The notes under the pieces are model-generated. The model made no database searches. It was not told where the DNA came from and saw only the letters and a program-made list of their open reading frames with translations. Positions 7,110-15,010 of a DNA stretch of 30,395 nt are shown here, piece by piece (the stretch's first letter is position 1; every line of letters begins with the position of its first letter). Origin of the DNA: Caldisericota bacterium (lineage in GTDB: Bacteria > CAIJMQ01 > JAADFP01); NCBI GenBank assembly GCA_013152825.1, contig JAADFP010000158.1:1-30395 (forward strand), read 5' to 3'. Both the position numbers and the translations under genes were made by a program.

Positions 7110-8366
7110 ATGAGAAAGTTGCAGGTAGAAGAAGAATTGACAGTAATACAAAAGGGAAGCGAGGAAATAATTACTCGGGAAGAATTAAAAGAAAAGCTCA
7201 TAGCGGCAAGAAAAGAGGGGAGAGGATTGAAAATAAAGTGGGGGGCTGATCCCACGGCTCCTGACCTTCATTTGGGCCACATGGTAGTGCTCAGGAAATT
7301 GAAGGACTTCCAGGATTTAGGCCACGAAGTAATCTTCCTCATCGGAGATTTTACGGCTACCATTGGCGATCCTTCGGGAAAAACAGAAACGAGGCCTCCT
7401 CTCTCGGAAAAAGAAGTAAAAGATAACGCGCGTACTTATACGGAGCAGGTTTTCAAGATTCTGGACAGGGAAAAAACGAAAGTTGTTTACAACTCTTCCT
7501 GGCTAAAAGATATTTCTCTCAGGGATTTCCTCAATCTTGCTTCTCTACAATCAGTATCCCGGATGCTGGAAAGGAATGAATTCCAGGAAAGGATCAAGAC
7601 AGGAAAAGACATAAGAATCTCGGAATTTCTCTATCCACTTCTCCAGGCTTACGATTCAGTGGTATTAGATGCGGATGTGGAGATAGGTGCTACAGAACAA
7701 AAGTTTAATTTGCTTATGGGGAGAGTTATCCAGAAGAGAATGGGAAAGGATCCCCAGGTAGTAATAACACTTCCTATCCTGGAGGGGTTGGATGGGAAGA
7801 GGAAAATGAGTAAGAGTTTTGGCAACTACATTGGTATCAATGAACCGCCGGAAGAAATATTTGGAAAGATTATGTCCATCCCGGATGAAATTATGTTCAA
7901 ATATTACCTGCTGCTTACCCCTCTTTCCCAAAAAGAAATAGAGGAGCTAAAAAGGAAGGTGGAAGAGGGTAAACTCCATCCAAAGGAGGTAAAGGAAAAC
8001 CTGGCTTTTATGCTTACCTCCTTCCTTCATTCTGAAAAAGAAGCAGAGAAAGCAAAAGCCGACTTCCAGGCAAAACACAAGCCCCACCTTTCCTGGGAAG
8101 AAAGGATAAAGGATTTGCACATTGAAGAAGTCCGGCTGGATACCCAGGATCTACGCCAGGGGAAAATATGGATATGTCGTCTTATAGCGCTCTGCAAAGC
8201 TGCTTCCAGTAATTCGGAAGCTGCACGGCTTATTCAACAGGGCGCAGTAGAGATTGAGGGAAAAAAGATAAGGGATAAGGCAAAAGAAATTCCTATACAG
8301 GATAACCGTTCCTTTCTACTTAGAGTTGGGAAGAGGCGGGTCTATAGAGTACTACCACCTACCTGA
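7110..8366 (+). CDS. tyrS: Tyrosyl-tRNA synthetase
   Basis: 418-residue class I synthetase that charges tRNA-Tyr. The HIGH motif is HLGH at residues 54-57 in WGADPTAPDLHLGH, and KMSKS is at 232-236. The GDFTATIGDPSG segment and the LYPLLQAYDSV tyrosine-pocket segment are also present. A C-terminal S4-like RNA-binding domain covers about 350-418 (SNSEAARLIQQGAVEIEG). The sequence is of the TyrZ-like subtype rather than the E. coli TyrS subtype. The start has a good AAGGAG. It converges with thiE, with 17 bases between stop codons and no terminator hairpin visible. Confidence 0.97.
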   Translation: MRKLQVEEELTVIQKGSEEIITREELKEKLIAARKEGRGLKIKWGADPTAPDLHLGHMVVLRKLKDFQDLGHEVIFLIGDFTATIGDPSGKTETRPPLSEKEVKDNARTYTEQVFKILDREKTKVVYNSSWLKDISLRDFLNLASLQSVSRMLERNEFQERIKTGKDIRISEFLYPLLQAYDSVVLDADVEIGATEQKFNLLMGRVIQKRMGKDPQVVITLPILEGLDGKRKMSKSFGNYIGINEPPEEIFGKIMSIPDEIMFKYYLLLTPLSQKEIEELKRKVEEGKLHPKEVKENLAFMLTSFLHSEKEAEKAKADFQAKHKPHLSWEERIKDLHIEEVRLDTQDLRQGKIWICRLIALCKAASSNSEAARLIQQGAVEIEGKKIRDKAKEIPIQDNRSFLLRVGKRRVYRVLPPT

Positions 8367-8383
8367 GATAATTTTAGGGTAAA

Positions 8384-9430
8384 TTAAGCATAGTCCCCAG
8401 TTTCTCCTTTGATGTTCTCTGCCTGCTTTCCCCAGGCTTTTACCCATTCCTGGGCATGATTTTTTATATCACTTTCTGCGAGAATACCGGAAATAACAGC
8501 TACTCCATCCGCTCCTGCTTTTTTCAATGCAGGAAGAGCTGGCAAGGTAATGCCTCCTACAGCTACTATCACACCTTCTACCGCTTTCCTGGTTTTTTTA
8601 AGCGCTTCCAGACCAAGAGGAGGAGGTAAGCCTTTTTTAGAGGTAGTGGGGAAAATAGGCCCCAAGGAAACATAATCGGCGCCTTCTTTTATCCCGGCTA
8701 TTGCTTCTGCCGGGGATCTCACTGTAACGCCTACTATTTTCCCCTCTCCCATAATTTTCCTTGCTTCTTTTACCGGTAAATCTTCTCTACCCAGGTGTAC
8801 TCCATCTGCCCCGACACTTAAGGCAATATCCACCCGGTCGTTAATTATTAAAACTGCCGAATATTTTCTGGTCAATTCTCTGATCCTGCGGCTCTTTTCC
8901 CACAGTTCCCGCGTGTTAGAGGTTTTATCCCGGAATTGCAGAAAACGAATGCCTCCTTCTAAAGCTTGCTCAACAATTTCCTCATACGGTTTACCGGCAA
9001 CTCTTTCATCGGTAATAAGGTAAATGCCAATTTTAGATAATTTATCTTTCTTGGTTAGACAGGAAAGCAGGCGCTTTTCCAGCTGGTAAGAAAGGAACCT
9101 TAAGTCCATCAAGTGCCTGGATAGAGCAGGCTTCTCCAGGCGCGAGAACTCCTCCATTACTCTAAGGGACTCTTCTACCCGGGAGAAGTTTGCCTTTACC
9201 AGGTCAGAAAGGTGTGTATAGGAAAGGGAAGAGAAATCTTTACCAATATCTGTTTCGGCATTCCTGAAGGGATAAAGGGAAAAAGAAGCAAGAATTTTTT
9301 GTAGGGAATGGCGTAATTTTCTCAGCTCCTGTGTAAGGGCAGTATCTTTGAGGATAAAACGGGCTACTTCCTCCACTACCCTTATGCCTTCCCTGGCCCG
9401 GTTATAATTTACATCTATGATTTGCCACAT
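8384..9430 (-). CDS. thiE: ThiD2-ThiE fusion: HMP-P kinase-like domain plus thiamine-phosphate synthase
   Basis: 348 residues in two domains. Residues 1-130 (DVNYNRAREGIRVVEEVARF, LRHSL, NFSRVEESLRVMEEFSR) match the ThiD2 domain, a family reported to phosphorylate hydroxymethylpyrimidine phosphate and often fused to ThiE. Residues about 135-340 are ThiE, which joins HMP-PP and thiazole phosphate to thiamine phosphate: FLQFRDK, INDRVDIALSVGADGVHLG, VSLGPIFPTTSK and VAVGGI are all present. One protein would therefore carry the last two pyrimidine-branch steps. No Shine-Dalgarno is evident at the ATG. No TPP riboswitch is seen upstream. A composite repeat separates it from rfaE2. Confidence 0.92.
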   Translation of the reverse strand: MWQIIDVNYNRAREGIRVVEEVARFILKDTALTQELRKLRHSLQKILASFSLYPFRNAETDIGKDFSSLSYTHLSDLVKANFSRVEESLRVMEEFSRLEKPALSRHLMDLRFLSYQLEKRLLSCLTKKDKLSKIGIYLITDERVAGKPYEEIVEQALEGGIRFLQFRDKTSNTRELWEKSRRIRELTRKYSAVLIINDRVDIALSVGADGVHLGREDLPVKEARKIMGEGKIVGVTVRSPAEAIAGIKEGADYVSLGPIFPTTSKKGLPPPLGLEALKKTRKAVEGVIVAVGGITLPALPALKKAGADGVAVISGILAESDIKNHAQEWVKAWGKQAENIKGETGDYA

Positions 9431-9469
9431 TTTTTATAACTGCTCTCGAGCGGTAAGCCATTTCATTTT

Positions 9470-9690
9470 AAACTCAAAACTTTCTACCAGGAAACCGGCG
9501 TCCGGCTGGGGCTGAGTAGCGCGAAACGGTGACCGTTATCCGTCCACCGTTCCCCCGCCTTCTTTCTGCCTCCTGTATCATCCATGCTTGCCTTTGTCAT
9601 TCCCGCGCAAGCGGGAATCCAGCATCCTGCATCTGTCCCCTCGCTACTCACTACTAAAGTCTAACGTCTATGGTCTAACGTCTACAGTTT
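9470..9690 (-). repeat. Composite intergenic repeat, copy B
   Basis: On the minus strand, from rfaE2 towards thiE, it shows four TAGAC units at exact 7-bp spacing (complement of 9680-9684, 9673-9677, 9666-9670, 9659-9663), then AGTAGTGAGTAG, GATGCAGGAT (9624-9633), a hairpin (9599-9618), and the 15-mer GAAAGTTTTGAGTTT (9470-9484), which recurs exactly at 19987-20001. The array begins inside rfaE2: its TAG stop at 9675-9677 is one of the units. Confidence 0.75.
9599..9618 (+). repeat. GNRA-loop hairpin, REP-like
   Basis: Arms ATTCCCGC (9599-9606) and GCGGGAAT (9611-9618) flank a GCAA tetraloop. It shares arms with the hairpin at 4-23 but has a different GNRA loop. Confidence 0.75.
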
Positions 9691-10157
9691 GAGGTCTTAA
9701 TCTTATCCAGTATCCCGCTGGTGGAGTAGCCTTTTTTATAGGGGATTATTACTACTTCCCCTCCCCATGATTCTACTAAATCCCTGCCAATTACTTCTTC
9801 TTTCTTCCAGTCCCCTCCTTTTACCAGGACGCGAGGTTTTAGCTCGTTAATGATGTTGTAGGGATTATCTTCTTCAAATACTGTTGCGTAATCCACCATC
9901 TCCAGGGAAGCAAGTATCTCGGCTCGTTCTTCTTGCGGGAATATGGGTCTCTCCTCTCCCTTTAATCTTTTCAAAGAGGCATCAGAGTTTATTCCCACTA
10001 CCAAGATATCTCCCCTGTTTTTCGCTTCTTGTAGAAGATAGAGATGCCCGGGATGCAGAATGTCAAAACATCCATTGGTAAAAACAATAGTTTTCCCCTT
10101 CCTTCTTTCTTCTTTCAGAATATGCTTTAATTCTTCTCTGTCCTTCATCTCGCCCAT
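9675..10157 (-). CDS. rfaE2: D-glycero-beta-D-manno-heptose 1-phosphate adenylyltransferase
   Basis: 160-residue nucleotidyltransferase corresponding to the C-terminal half of HldE. It makes ADP-heptose for the LPS inner core. Key motifs are FTNGCFDILHPGH (the HxGH ATP-binding motif), VGINSDASLKRLKG, RAEILASLEMVDYATVFEEDNP and VKGGDW. The kinase half (RfaE1) is absent, as in genomes that encode the two separately. Two in-frame ATGs (10155 and 10146) are possible starts. The last residues (about KTSNCRR) and the TAG stop are written by the TAGAC repeat array, so the C-terminus appears to be repeat-derived. Confidence 0.93.
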   Translation of the reverse strand: MGEMKDREELKHILKEERRKGKTIVFTNGCFDILHPGHLYLLQEAKNRGDILVVGINSDASLKRLKGEERPIFPQEERAEILASLEMVDYATVFEEDNPYNIINELKPRVLVKGGDWKKEEVIGRDLVESWGGEVVIIPYKKGYSTSGILDKIKTSNCRR

Positions 10158-10199
10158 ACCGCTATTTTAGCAAGAATGCAATAAATTCTCTTTTTACCA

Positions 10200-10245
10200 C
10201 TTCCACCCTGTCCATCATCCTGTGAAAGAGTCTATTGTCTAAGGT
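10200..10245 (-). repeat. Composite intergenic repeat, short copy F
   Basis: Between the SDR-like gene and rfaE2. On the minus strand CCTTAGACAATAGAC holds two TAGAC units seven bases apart (complement of 10237-10241 and 10230-10234). The first TAG (10239-10241) is the stop codon of the SDR-like gene. An AGGATGATGGAC stretch follows, loosely like the GATGCAGGAT box. No hairpin is present, so this is a minimal copy. Confidence 0.6.
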
Positions 10246-11114
10246 CTTTCCCGGTTCGGGGATTTTCCCATACTGTTGAAAGTGAGTTGTATGCCCTTTT
10301 CCGCACTGTACCGTGGGGACCAGGAGAGAAGGATTCTTGCTTTGGAGGGGGAGAGTGTAACCTGCGGGAAGGGAGGAGGGAGATGGGAAAACCTTATAAA
10401 GTTTTCCTCTTTGTGGGCAAGAGAAAGAATTTTTCTGGCTATTGTTTTGAGCGGGGTGGCTCGGCCGCTGGCTATGTTAATTGTTTCTTGCTTGAGCCTA
10501 TTTCTGTTTTCTATGACTCTTTCCACAGCACGCAGGAAATCCTGGACATAGAGCAGGTCAAATATTTCTTCTCCTTTTTCCCACAGAGTAATTTCTTTGT
10601 CCTTTAGAACACCCCTTATGGAATGCGATACCCAGCCTTCTACACTGGGCCCGTATATTTCTCCTGTGCGCAAAATTATGGGCGAAAAATGTGCTTTGTA
10701 AGAATAGAATTTCAATTTATCCTCTATAATCAGCTCTTTCCAGCCCCTCTCCTCTTGGGGAGAAACCAGGCTGTCTTCCTGAGCGGGAAGGATGCGGGGT
10801 TTGCCGTATACGTGGTAGGAATTAATCAGGATTAAAAACTTTTCCGCCAGGTAAGGCGAAGCGAGCAGCTTTTCTACTTCTTCACATTGTTTATGAGGAT
10901 ATACGAGAATAACCAGGTCAGCGTTCCTGGTTAGATTATGTGATGCTTCCTGGCTTATTCCTTCTGCTTCCCAGATAAAGAAGTGCTTTTCCCATCCTTC
11001 TCCCTTTTCCCTCTTTTCAGGGAGAAGGAGGCTAATGGGGAGATCCCCCTTTTCTTGCAGATACTCTGCCAATATTCTTACTAAGTTCAGGTCACCACAG
11101 AGAAGGATTTTCAT
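10239..11114 (-). CDS. Extended-SDR/NAD-dependent epimerase-like protein, active site degenerate
   Basis: 291 residues with the outline of an extended SDR: a first beta strand and helix (MKILLCGDLNLVRILAEYL), ADLVILVYP, LILINSYHVYGKP (the SSxxVYG position), LRTGEIYGP, DLLYVQDFLRAVERVIENR, and ETINIASGRATPLKTIARKI. The glycine-rich GxxGxxG loop is reduced to one glycine. The Tyr of YxxxK is replaced: the lysine of EDKLKF has isoleucine four residues before it. It may bind a sugar nucleotide without catalysis. The start forms an ATGA overlap with the small membrane protein upstream. rfaE2 lies downstream, so a link to surface sugars is plausible. Confidence 0.75.
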   Translation of the reverse strand: MKILLCGDLNLVRILAEYLQEKGDLPISLLLPEKREKGEGWEKHFFIWEAEGISQEASHNLTRNADLVILVYPHKQCEEVEKLLASPYLAEKFLILINSYHVYGKPRILPAQEDSLVSPQEERGWKELIIEDKLKFYSYKAHFSPIILRTGEIYGPSVEGWVSHSIRGVLKDKEITLWEKGEEIFDLLYVQDFLRAVERVIENRNRLKQETINIASGRATPLKTIARKILSLAHKEENFIRFSHLPPPFPQVTLSPSKARILLSWSPRYSAEKGIQLTFNSMGKSPNRERP

Positions 11115-11287
11115 TTCTTTTTAGTTTTGAAGTGACTTAATCCCAGCCTTAAGAATTCAGAAGCATCTTTTGCTATATGATCAAGCTTACGCGAAATTTT
11201 GTTCATACGGATTTCTAAAATCAGTATAAGAACCAGTATTAAGAATACTATTGCACTGGTCATAAAAACTAAATACGGTTCCGCCAT
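11111..11287 (-). CDS. 58-residue single-helix membrane protein
   Basis: A small gene supported by a strong ribosome site (GGAGGTGA about five bases before the ATG) and by its ATGA overlap with the SDR-like gene. The product is MAEPYLVFMTSAIVFLILVL and onward: a membrane helix at about residues 5-26, then a basic amphipathic tail (EIRMNKISRKLDHIAKDASE, then FLRLGLSHFKTKKK). It is not recognised. The topology suggests a bitopic inner-membrane peptide with a cytoplasmic tail. It is the first gene of the minus-strand run towards thiE and is divergent from the gene at 11320. Confidence 0.75.
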   Translation of the reverse strand: MAEPYLVFMTSAIVFLILVLILILEIRMNKISRKLDHIAKDASEFLRLGLSHFKTKKK

Positions 11288-11300
11288 CTCTTCACCTCCA

Positions 11301-11309
11301 TGATATAAT
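11301..11309 (+). promoter_or_regulatory. Extended -10 promoter TGATATAAT
   Basis: A perfect extended -10 lies 10 bases before the ATG at 11320. The predicted start near 11316 would give an almost leaderless mRNA, matching the absence of a Shine-Dalgarno there. Confidence 0.55.
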
Positions 11310-11319
11310 TTAATTAATT

Positions 11320-11562
11320 ATGATTAAGTTAAATTTCTCTCTCCTTCTTCTTATTTATCTTTTCCCCTGGTTGGTCATACTTGGCTACTTCTGGGTGAGG
11401 AACGAATCTCGCAAGAAGATGCGTATCCTTCCTCCTTCCCCTTCTCTCACTGTACGCTGCCCCATTTGCACGCATGTTTACCTCTCTTCTCCCCAGGGCG
11501 AGTATTCCCATTGCCCTCGCTGCGGTAGTATTAACTTAAAAGGTCCTTCCGTAGAAGATTGA
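11320..11562 (+). CDS. Small membrane protein with C-terminal zinc ribbon
   Basis: 80 residues. One membrane helix at about 6-27 (SLLLLIYLFPWLVILGYFWV), a basic linker, then a ribbon with CPIC near residue 48 and CPRC near residue 70, spaced as a rubredoxin-like Cys4 metal site. Not assigned to a named family. It has no Shine-Dalgarno but sits directly after an extended -10 box, so it may be translated from a near-leaderless transcript. Its last 32 bases overlap, tail to tail, the end of the SurA/PpiD-like gene. Confidence 0.7.
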   Translation: MIKLNFSLLLLIYLFPWLVILGYFWVRNESRKKMRILPPSPSLTVRCPICTHVYLSSPQGEYSHCPRCGSINLKGPSVED

Positions 11563-13066
11563 TGTCTGCTTCTTTCTTCTTTTCTTCCAGCCATTTAGAA
11601 AAGAACAGCTCTTTCTTCTCGGCTTCCAGCATTTTCTTAATTCTTTCGCGCATCTCAGGAGTCAAATCCTTTAAGGCAGGTTCTTCCTTTTTTAGAACCT
11701 GCACCAGTACAGCTTTATTCCCTATTACATATACCTGGCTTATTCCATTCTCCCGTAAGTCTTTTTTTAGTTGGGGGATATAACCTACTCCTGGGATAAA
11801 TCCGGAAAGCAACATGGGCCCCTTTTCGTCTTTTTTGAATTTGTATTTTTTCTCCAGGGAGGATATATCTTTTCCCTCAGAGAGCTCAGCCCGTACTTTT
11901 TCAAGCAGTTGCTTTGCTCTCTCTATTTTTTGCTCTTCTAACCAGGCTTTTTTTACTTTTTCCTTGACGTCATCCCAGGCAGGGAGATAGCGGGGTTTCT
12001 CAGCATCTATTTTCAGCACTATGTATCCATTCTTCACCCTCAGAGGTTCACTGGATTCTCCCCTGGGGAGAGATTGGAGTTTGAGCAGGGAAATTCCTAA
12101 CGTGGAATAGATATCCTGTCCTTTTATCCAGCCGGTGGTATGCACTTTTCTCTTTCCTTTCAGTACCTTTTCCCAGTCTTTTGCCTCAATCAAGTCCAGG
12201 GAAAGGTCAAAGGCTTTATTGTTTGCACTAATACGCGCTTTTTCTGCTCGTACCTTTTTCTCTATCACTGGCTTTGCTTTGTCCAGGGGAAGATACCCTG
12301 TATCCGAAGTCTTAAATTCATCCAAGTGCTTCTGGTAATAGTCTTTAATTTCCTCTTTATCAACCGTTATCTGCGGATAAAATTCTTTATCCTCCACCTT
12401 GATCCAGGTGATTTTGTAAAAAGGGCCTATCCTAAATTTATCCTTATTCTTCTCCATGTATGCTTTTAATTCGTTTTCTCCTATTTTGATATCTGAGGGC
12501 AGCTGTTCCGGTTCTTCGGTAAGGACAAGAAGAGTGTATCGAGTATTTTCTTCCTTGTATCTGTCTTCTACTTCCTTGTCAGAGACCTTTATCCGAGAGG
12601 TAACTAAGGCCTTCATTTTATTTATTAGTATATTCTCCTTGGCGGTAGTTTCTAAGAATTGAAGTTGCTCATCGGTTAGGTTATTCAAATATTCGGGACG
12701 GAAATTTCCTTTTTTGTCCTTGAAGTATGGCAGGGACTGGAAAAATTGCAGCAAATCCTTCTTGCTAACTTTTAAACGGTATTTCTTCGCTTCTCTTAAC
12801 AAGATTGCCTTTTCCACCAGCCTCTGGTAAGCGAGTTGCTTTATTTTATTAGGATCCTTGATAAAGGGATATGCTTCTGAAAGCTGATTAACTTCCTGGT
12901 AAAAATCTTTCACATATATGGGAGTCCCATTAACCTTGGCCAGGATGTAAGGCGAGGGAGCCTGGGAGCGTGAATAGCCGTAAAAGAATATGAAGGCAGG
13001 GACAGTTCCTATTATGGTTATCCATAGGATAAGCCTTAACTTTTTCCGGAAGAATTTTAGCAGCAT
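11531..13066 (-). CDS. SurA/PpiD-like periplasmic peptidyl-prolyl isomerase/chaperone
   Basis: 511 residues. An N-terminal membrane anchor (about 11-31, LILWITIIGTVPAFIFFYGY) is followed by a SurA_N-type chaperone domain (VNGTPIYVKDFYQEVNQL, LAYQRLVEKAILLREAKKY, YFKDKKGNFRPEYL). The middle and C-terminal parts resemble divergent parvulin regions (about 190-300 and 300-400, with LPRGESSEPLRVKNGYIVLKI). The anchored layout is closer to PpiD than to soluble SurA. Its likely role is folding of outer-membrane and secreted proteins. It is third in the hslV-hslU operon, 15 bases after hslU, joining cytoplasmic and envelope protein quality control. Confidence 0.83.
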   Translation of the reverse strand: MLLKFFRKKLRLILWITIIGTVPAFIFFYGYSRSQAPSPYILAKVNGTPIYVKDFYQEVNQLSEAYPFIKDPNKIKQLAYQRLVEKAILLREAKKYRLKVSKKDLLQFFQSLPYFKDKKGNFRPEYLNNLTDEQLQFLETTAKENILINKMKALVTSRIKVSDKEVEDRYKEENTRYTLLVLTEEPEQLPSDIKIGENELKAYMEKNKDKFRIGPFYKITWIKVEDKEFYPQITVDKEEIKDYYQKHLDEFKTSDTGYLPLDKAKPVIEKKVRAEKARISANNKAFDLSLDLIEAKDWEKVLKGKRKVHTTGWIKGQDIYSTLGISLLKLQSLPRGESSEPLRVKNGYIVLKIDAEKPRYLPAWDDVKEKVKKAWLEEQKIERAKQLLEKVRAELSEGKDISSLEKKYKFKKDEKGPMLLSGFIPGVGYIPQLKKDLRENGISQVYVIGNKAVLVQVLKKEEPALKDLTPEMRERIKKMLEAEKKELFFSKWLEEKKKEADINLLRKDLLS

Positions 13067-13081
13067 AACCTATTACCTCTC

Positions 13082-14425
13082 TTAAAGAATATAACGGGAC
13101 AAATCAACATCTTCTGCCAGTCGGGAAAGTTTCTTCCTCACGTATTCCCGGTTCACTACTATCTTTTCTCCTTTTCTCTCCGGTGCAGTGAAGGAGATGT
13201 CTTCCAGGACTTTCTCCATGATAGTATGCAGTCTTCTTGCCCCTATATTCTCGGTTTTATCATTTACTTTTTCCGATATGGTGGCAATTTCATCCACTGC
13301 CGAGGGGAGCAATTTCAAGGTTACTCCCTCAGTAGCCAGAAGAGCCGTATACTGCTTGACCAGGGAATTTTCTGGTTCCAGCAGTATTCTCTTGAAATCT
13401 TCCTTGGTAAGAGATTTTAGCTCTACTCTTATGGGGAATCTTCCCTGCAGTTCGGGTATGAGATCCGAGGGACGGGCTACGTGGAATGCTCCCGCCGCAA
13501 TAAACAAAACGTGGTCTGTTCTTACCATTCCGTACTTAGTGGGAACAGCGGTGCCTTCGATAATAGGAAGCAGGTCTCTCTGCACTCCTTCCCGGGAAAC
13601 ATCTGGCCCGCTGCCCTTTTCCCGGCCGGCAATCTTATCCAGTTCGTCCAGAAATACAATTCCCAAATTTTCTACCCGGTAAAGAGCTTCCCGGGTTATC
13701 TCTTCCATGTCCAATAACTTGCTGGTTTCTTCCTGTATGATTATTTTACGTGCTTCTTTGACTGTTGCCTTTCTCTTTTTTCTTTTCCCCGGCATCATTT
13801 TACCGAATAGTTCCTGGAAGTGCAGTCCCATCTCCTCCACGCCGGCAGAGGAGAATATTTCTACTACTGGCGTGATGGAAGATTCTACTTCCAGTTCTAC
13901 GATTCTATCCTCCAGCTTTCCTTCCTGCAGCATTTTCCTGAATTTATCCCGTGTATTCAATGTTTCTTCATCTGTCCTATTCCCTGGTACAAGTAATTGC
14001 AGGAGTCTTTCCTCAGCAAGTGCCCGGGCTCTTTCCTGGATAAGCCGGGTTTTTTCTGCTTTTACCATGCTTACCGAGACATCTGTGAGATCCCTTATTA
14101 TTGACTCTACATCTCTCCCCACGTATCCCACCTCGGTGTATTTAGTGGCTTCTACCTTGATAAAGGGAGCTTTAGCCAGTCGAGCCAGGCGGCGGGCAAT
14201 TTCGGTTTTCCCCACACCGGTGGGCCCAATCATGATAATGTTTTTAGGAGCTACTTCATCCCGGAGGTTTGCCGGGAGATTCTGTCTTCTCCAGCGATTA
14301 CGCAAAGCAATAGCCACACACTTTTTGGCTTCTTCCTGGCCTATAATGTATCTATCCAGTTCCCGTACTACTTCACGCGGGGTGAGATTATGGGAAATAA
14401 GTTTTTCGCTATTTTCTTCTTTCAT
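13082..14425 (-). CDS. hslU: ATP-dependent protease ATPase subunit HslU
   Basis: 447 residues from the chosen start. AAA+ unfoldase: the opening LTPREVVRELDRYIIGQEEAKKCVAIALRNRWRR is diagnostic. Walker A is GPTGVGKT at about 67-74, the pore segment is in KYTEVGYVGRDVESIIRDL, Walker B is GIVFLDELDKIA, and the C-terminal DLSRYIL docks into HslV. A longer reading from 14464 is open, but the ATG at 14425 forms an ATGA overlap with the hslV stop and gives the family N-terminus, so it is preferred. It works with HslV to degrade proteins in the cytoplasm. Confidence 0.96.
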   Translation of the reverse strand: MKEENSEKLISHNLTPREVVRELDRYIIGQEEAKKCVAIALRNRWRRQNLPANLRDEVAPKNIIMIGPTGVGKTEIARRLARLAKAPFIKVEATKYTEVGYVGRDVESIIRDLTDVSVSMVKAEKTRLIQERARALAEERLLQLLVPGNRTDEETLNTRDKFRKMLQEGKLEDRIVELEVESSITPVVEIFSSAGVEEMGLHFQELFGKMMPGKRKKRKATVKEARKIIIQEETSKLLDMEEITREALYRVENLGIVFLDELDKIAGREKGSGPDVSREGVQRDLLPIIEGTAVPTKYGMVRTDHVLFIAAGAFHVARPSDLIPELQGRFPIRVELKSLTKEDFKRILLEPENSLVKQYTALLATEGVTLKLLPSAVDEIATISEKVNDKTENIGARRLHTIMEKVLEDISFTAPERKGEKIVVNREYVRKKLSRLAEDVDLSRYIL

Positions 14426-14958
14426 AGCTCTTCTATGGTCATATTGTGGTTGGTAAAGACGCATATTTCTGCGGCGATGCGCAGACTTTCCTCCACTATT
14501 TCTTTTATGCTGAGAGAAGAGTGTTTTGTAAGAGCGCGGGCTGCGGATACAGCGAAATTTCCCCCGGAACCTATCCCTATAATTCCATCATCCGGTTCAA
14601 TAACATCGCCGCTTCCGGAAAGCAGGAAGGAATGCTCCTTATCAGCCACTATCAAAAGTGCCTCAAGCCTTCTTAATGCGCGATCTGTTCTCCAATCCCT
14701 GGCCACTTCAATGGCGGCTCTGGTCAAGTTCCCCTGGAAACTCTCCAGTTTACCTTCGAATTTCTCCAGCAGGGTAAGAGCGTCCGCCGTGGAGCCGGAG
14801 AATCCTGCCAAAACTTTACCTCCGTATATTTTTCTCACCTTCTTTGCCTTGCCCTTTACCACACTTTCCCCCAGGGAGACCTGTCCGTCTCCTCCCATTA
14901 CTGTTTTTCCCTTCCTCTGCACGCAAAGTATGGTAGTTCTATGCCATTCTATCTTCAT
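14422..14958 (-). CDS. hslV: ATP-dependent protease peptidase subunit HslV
   Basis: 178 residues. Threonine peptidase of the proteasome-like HslUV complex. A seven-residue propeptide (MKIEWHR) precedes the catalytic Thr8 of TTILCVQRKG. Family segments GDGQVSLGESVVKGKAKKVR, AGFSGSTADALTLLEKFE, ARDWRTDRALRRLEALL, GSGDVIEP, GIGSGGNFA and the closing TNHNMTIEEL are all present. It is first in a minus-strand operon with hslU and the SurA/PpiD-like gene and diverges from the phosphomannomutase gene. The roughly 130-base gap between the two genes is AT-rich. Confidence 0.97.
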   Translation of the reverse strand: MKIEWHRTTILCVQRKGKTVMGGDGQVSLGESVVKGKAKKVRKIYGGKVLAGFSGSTADALTLLEKFEGKLESFQGNLTRAAIEVARDWRTDRALRRLEALLIVADKEHSFLLSGSGDVIEPDDGIIGIGSGGNFAVSAARALTKHSSLSIKEIVEESLRIAAEICVFTNHNMTIEEL

Positions 14959-14983
14959 ATTTATACTATATTATCATAAAAGT

Positions 14984-14992
14984 TGGTATAAT
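14984..14992 (+). promoter_or_regulatory. Extended -10 promoter TGGTATAAT
   Basis: A perfect extended -10 in the divergent hslV/phosphomannomutase region, oriented towards the latter. Initiation near 14999 would include the tandem repeat and hairpin at 15011-15049 in the leader. No clear -35. Confidence 0.55.
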
Positions 14993-15010
14993 ATGCACTG
15001 AGTTACAAGT

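Noticed and set aside
9500..9560. GGCTGAG-like word near thiE suggesting a TPP riboswitch
   Set aside because: It reads on the plus strand, whereas thiE is on the minus strand, and the second conserved TPP box is missing.
13707..14456. 249-residue plus-strand frame across hslU
   Set aside because: Serine-rich shadow of a well-supported hslU on the other strand; no ribosome site or family likeness.
14426..14464. Longer hslU start at 14464
   Set aside because: It would overlap hslV by 43 bases and add 13 residues not found in the family; the ATGA-coupled start fits better.
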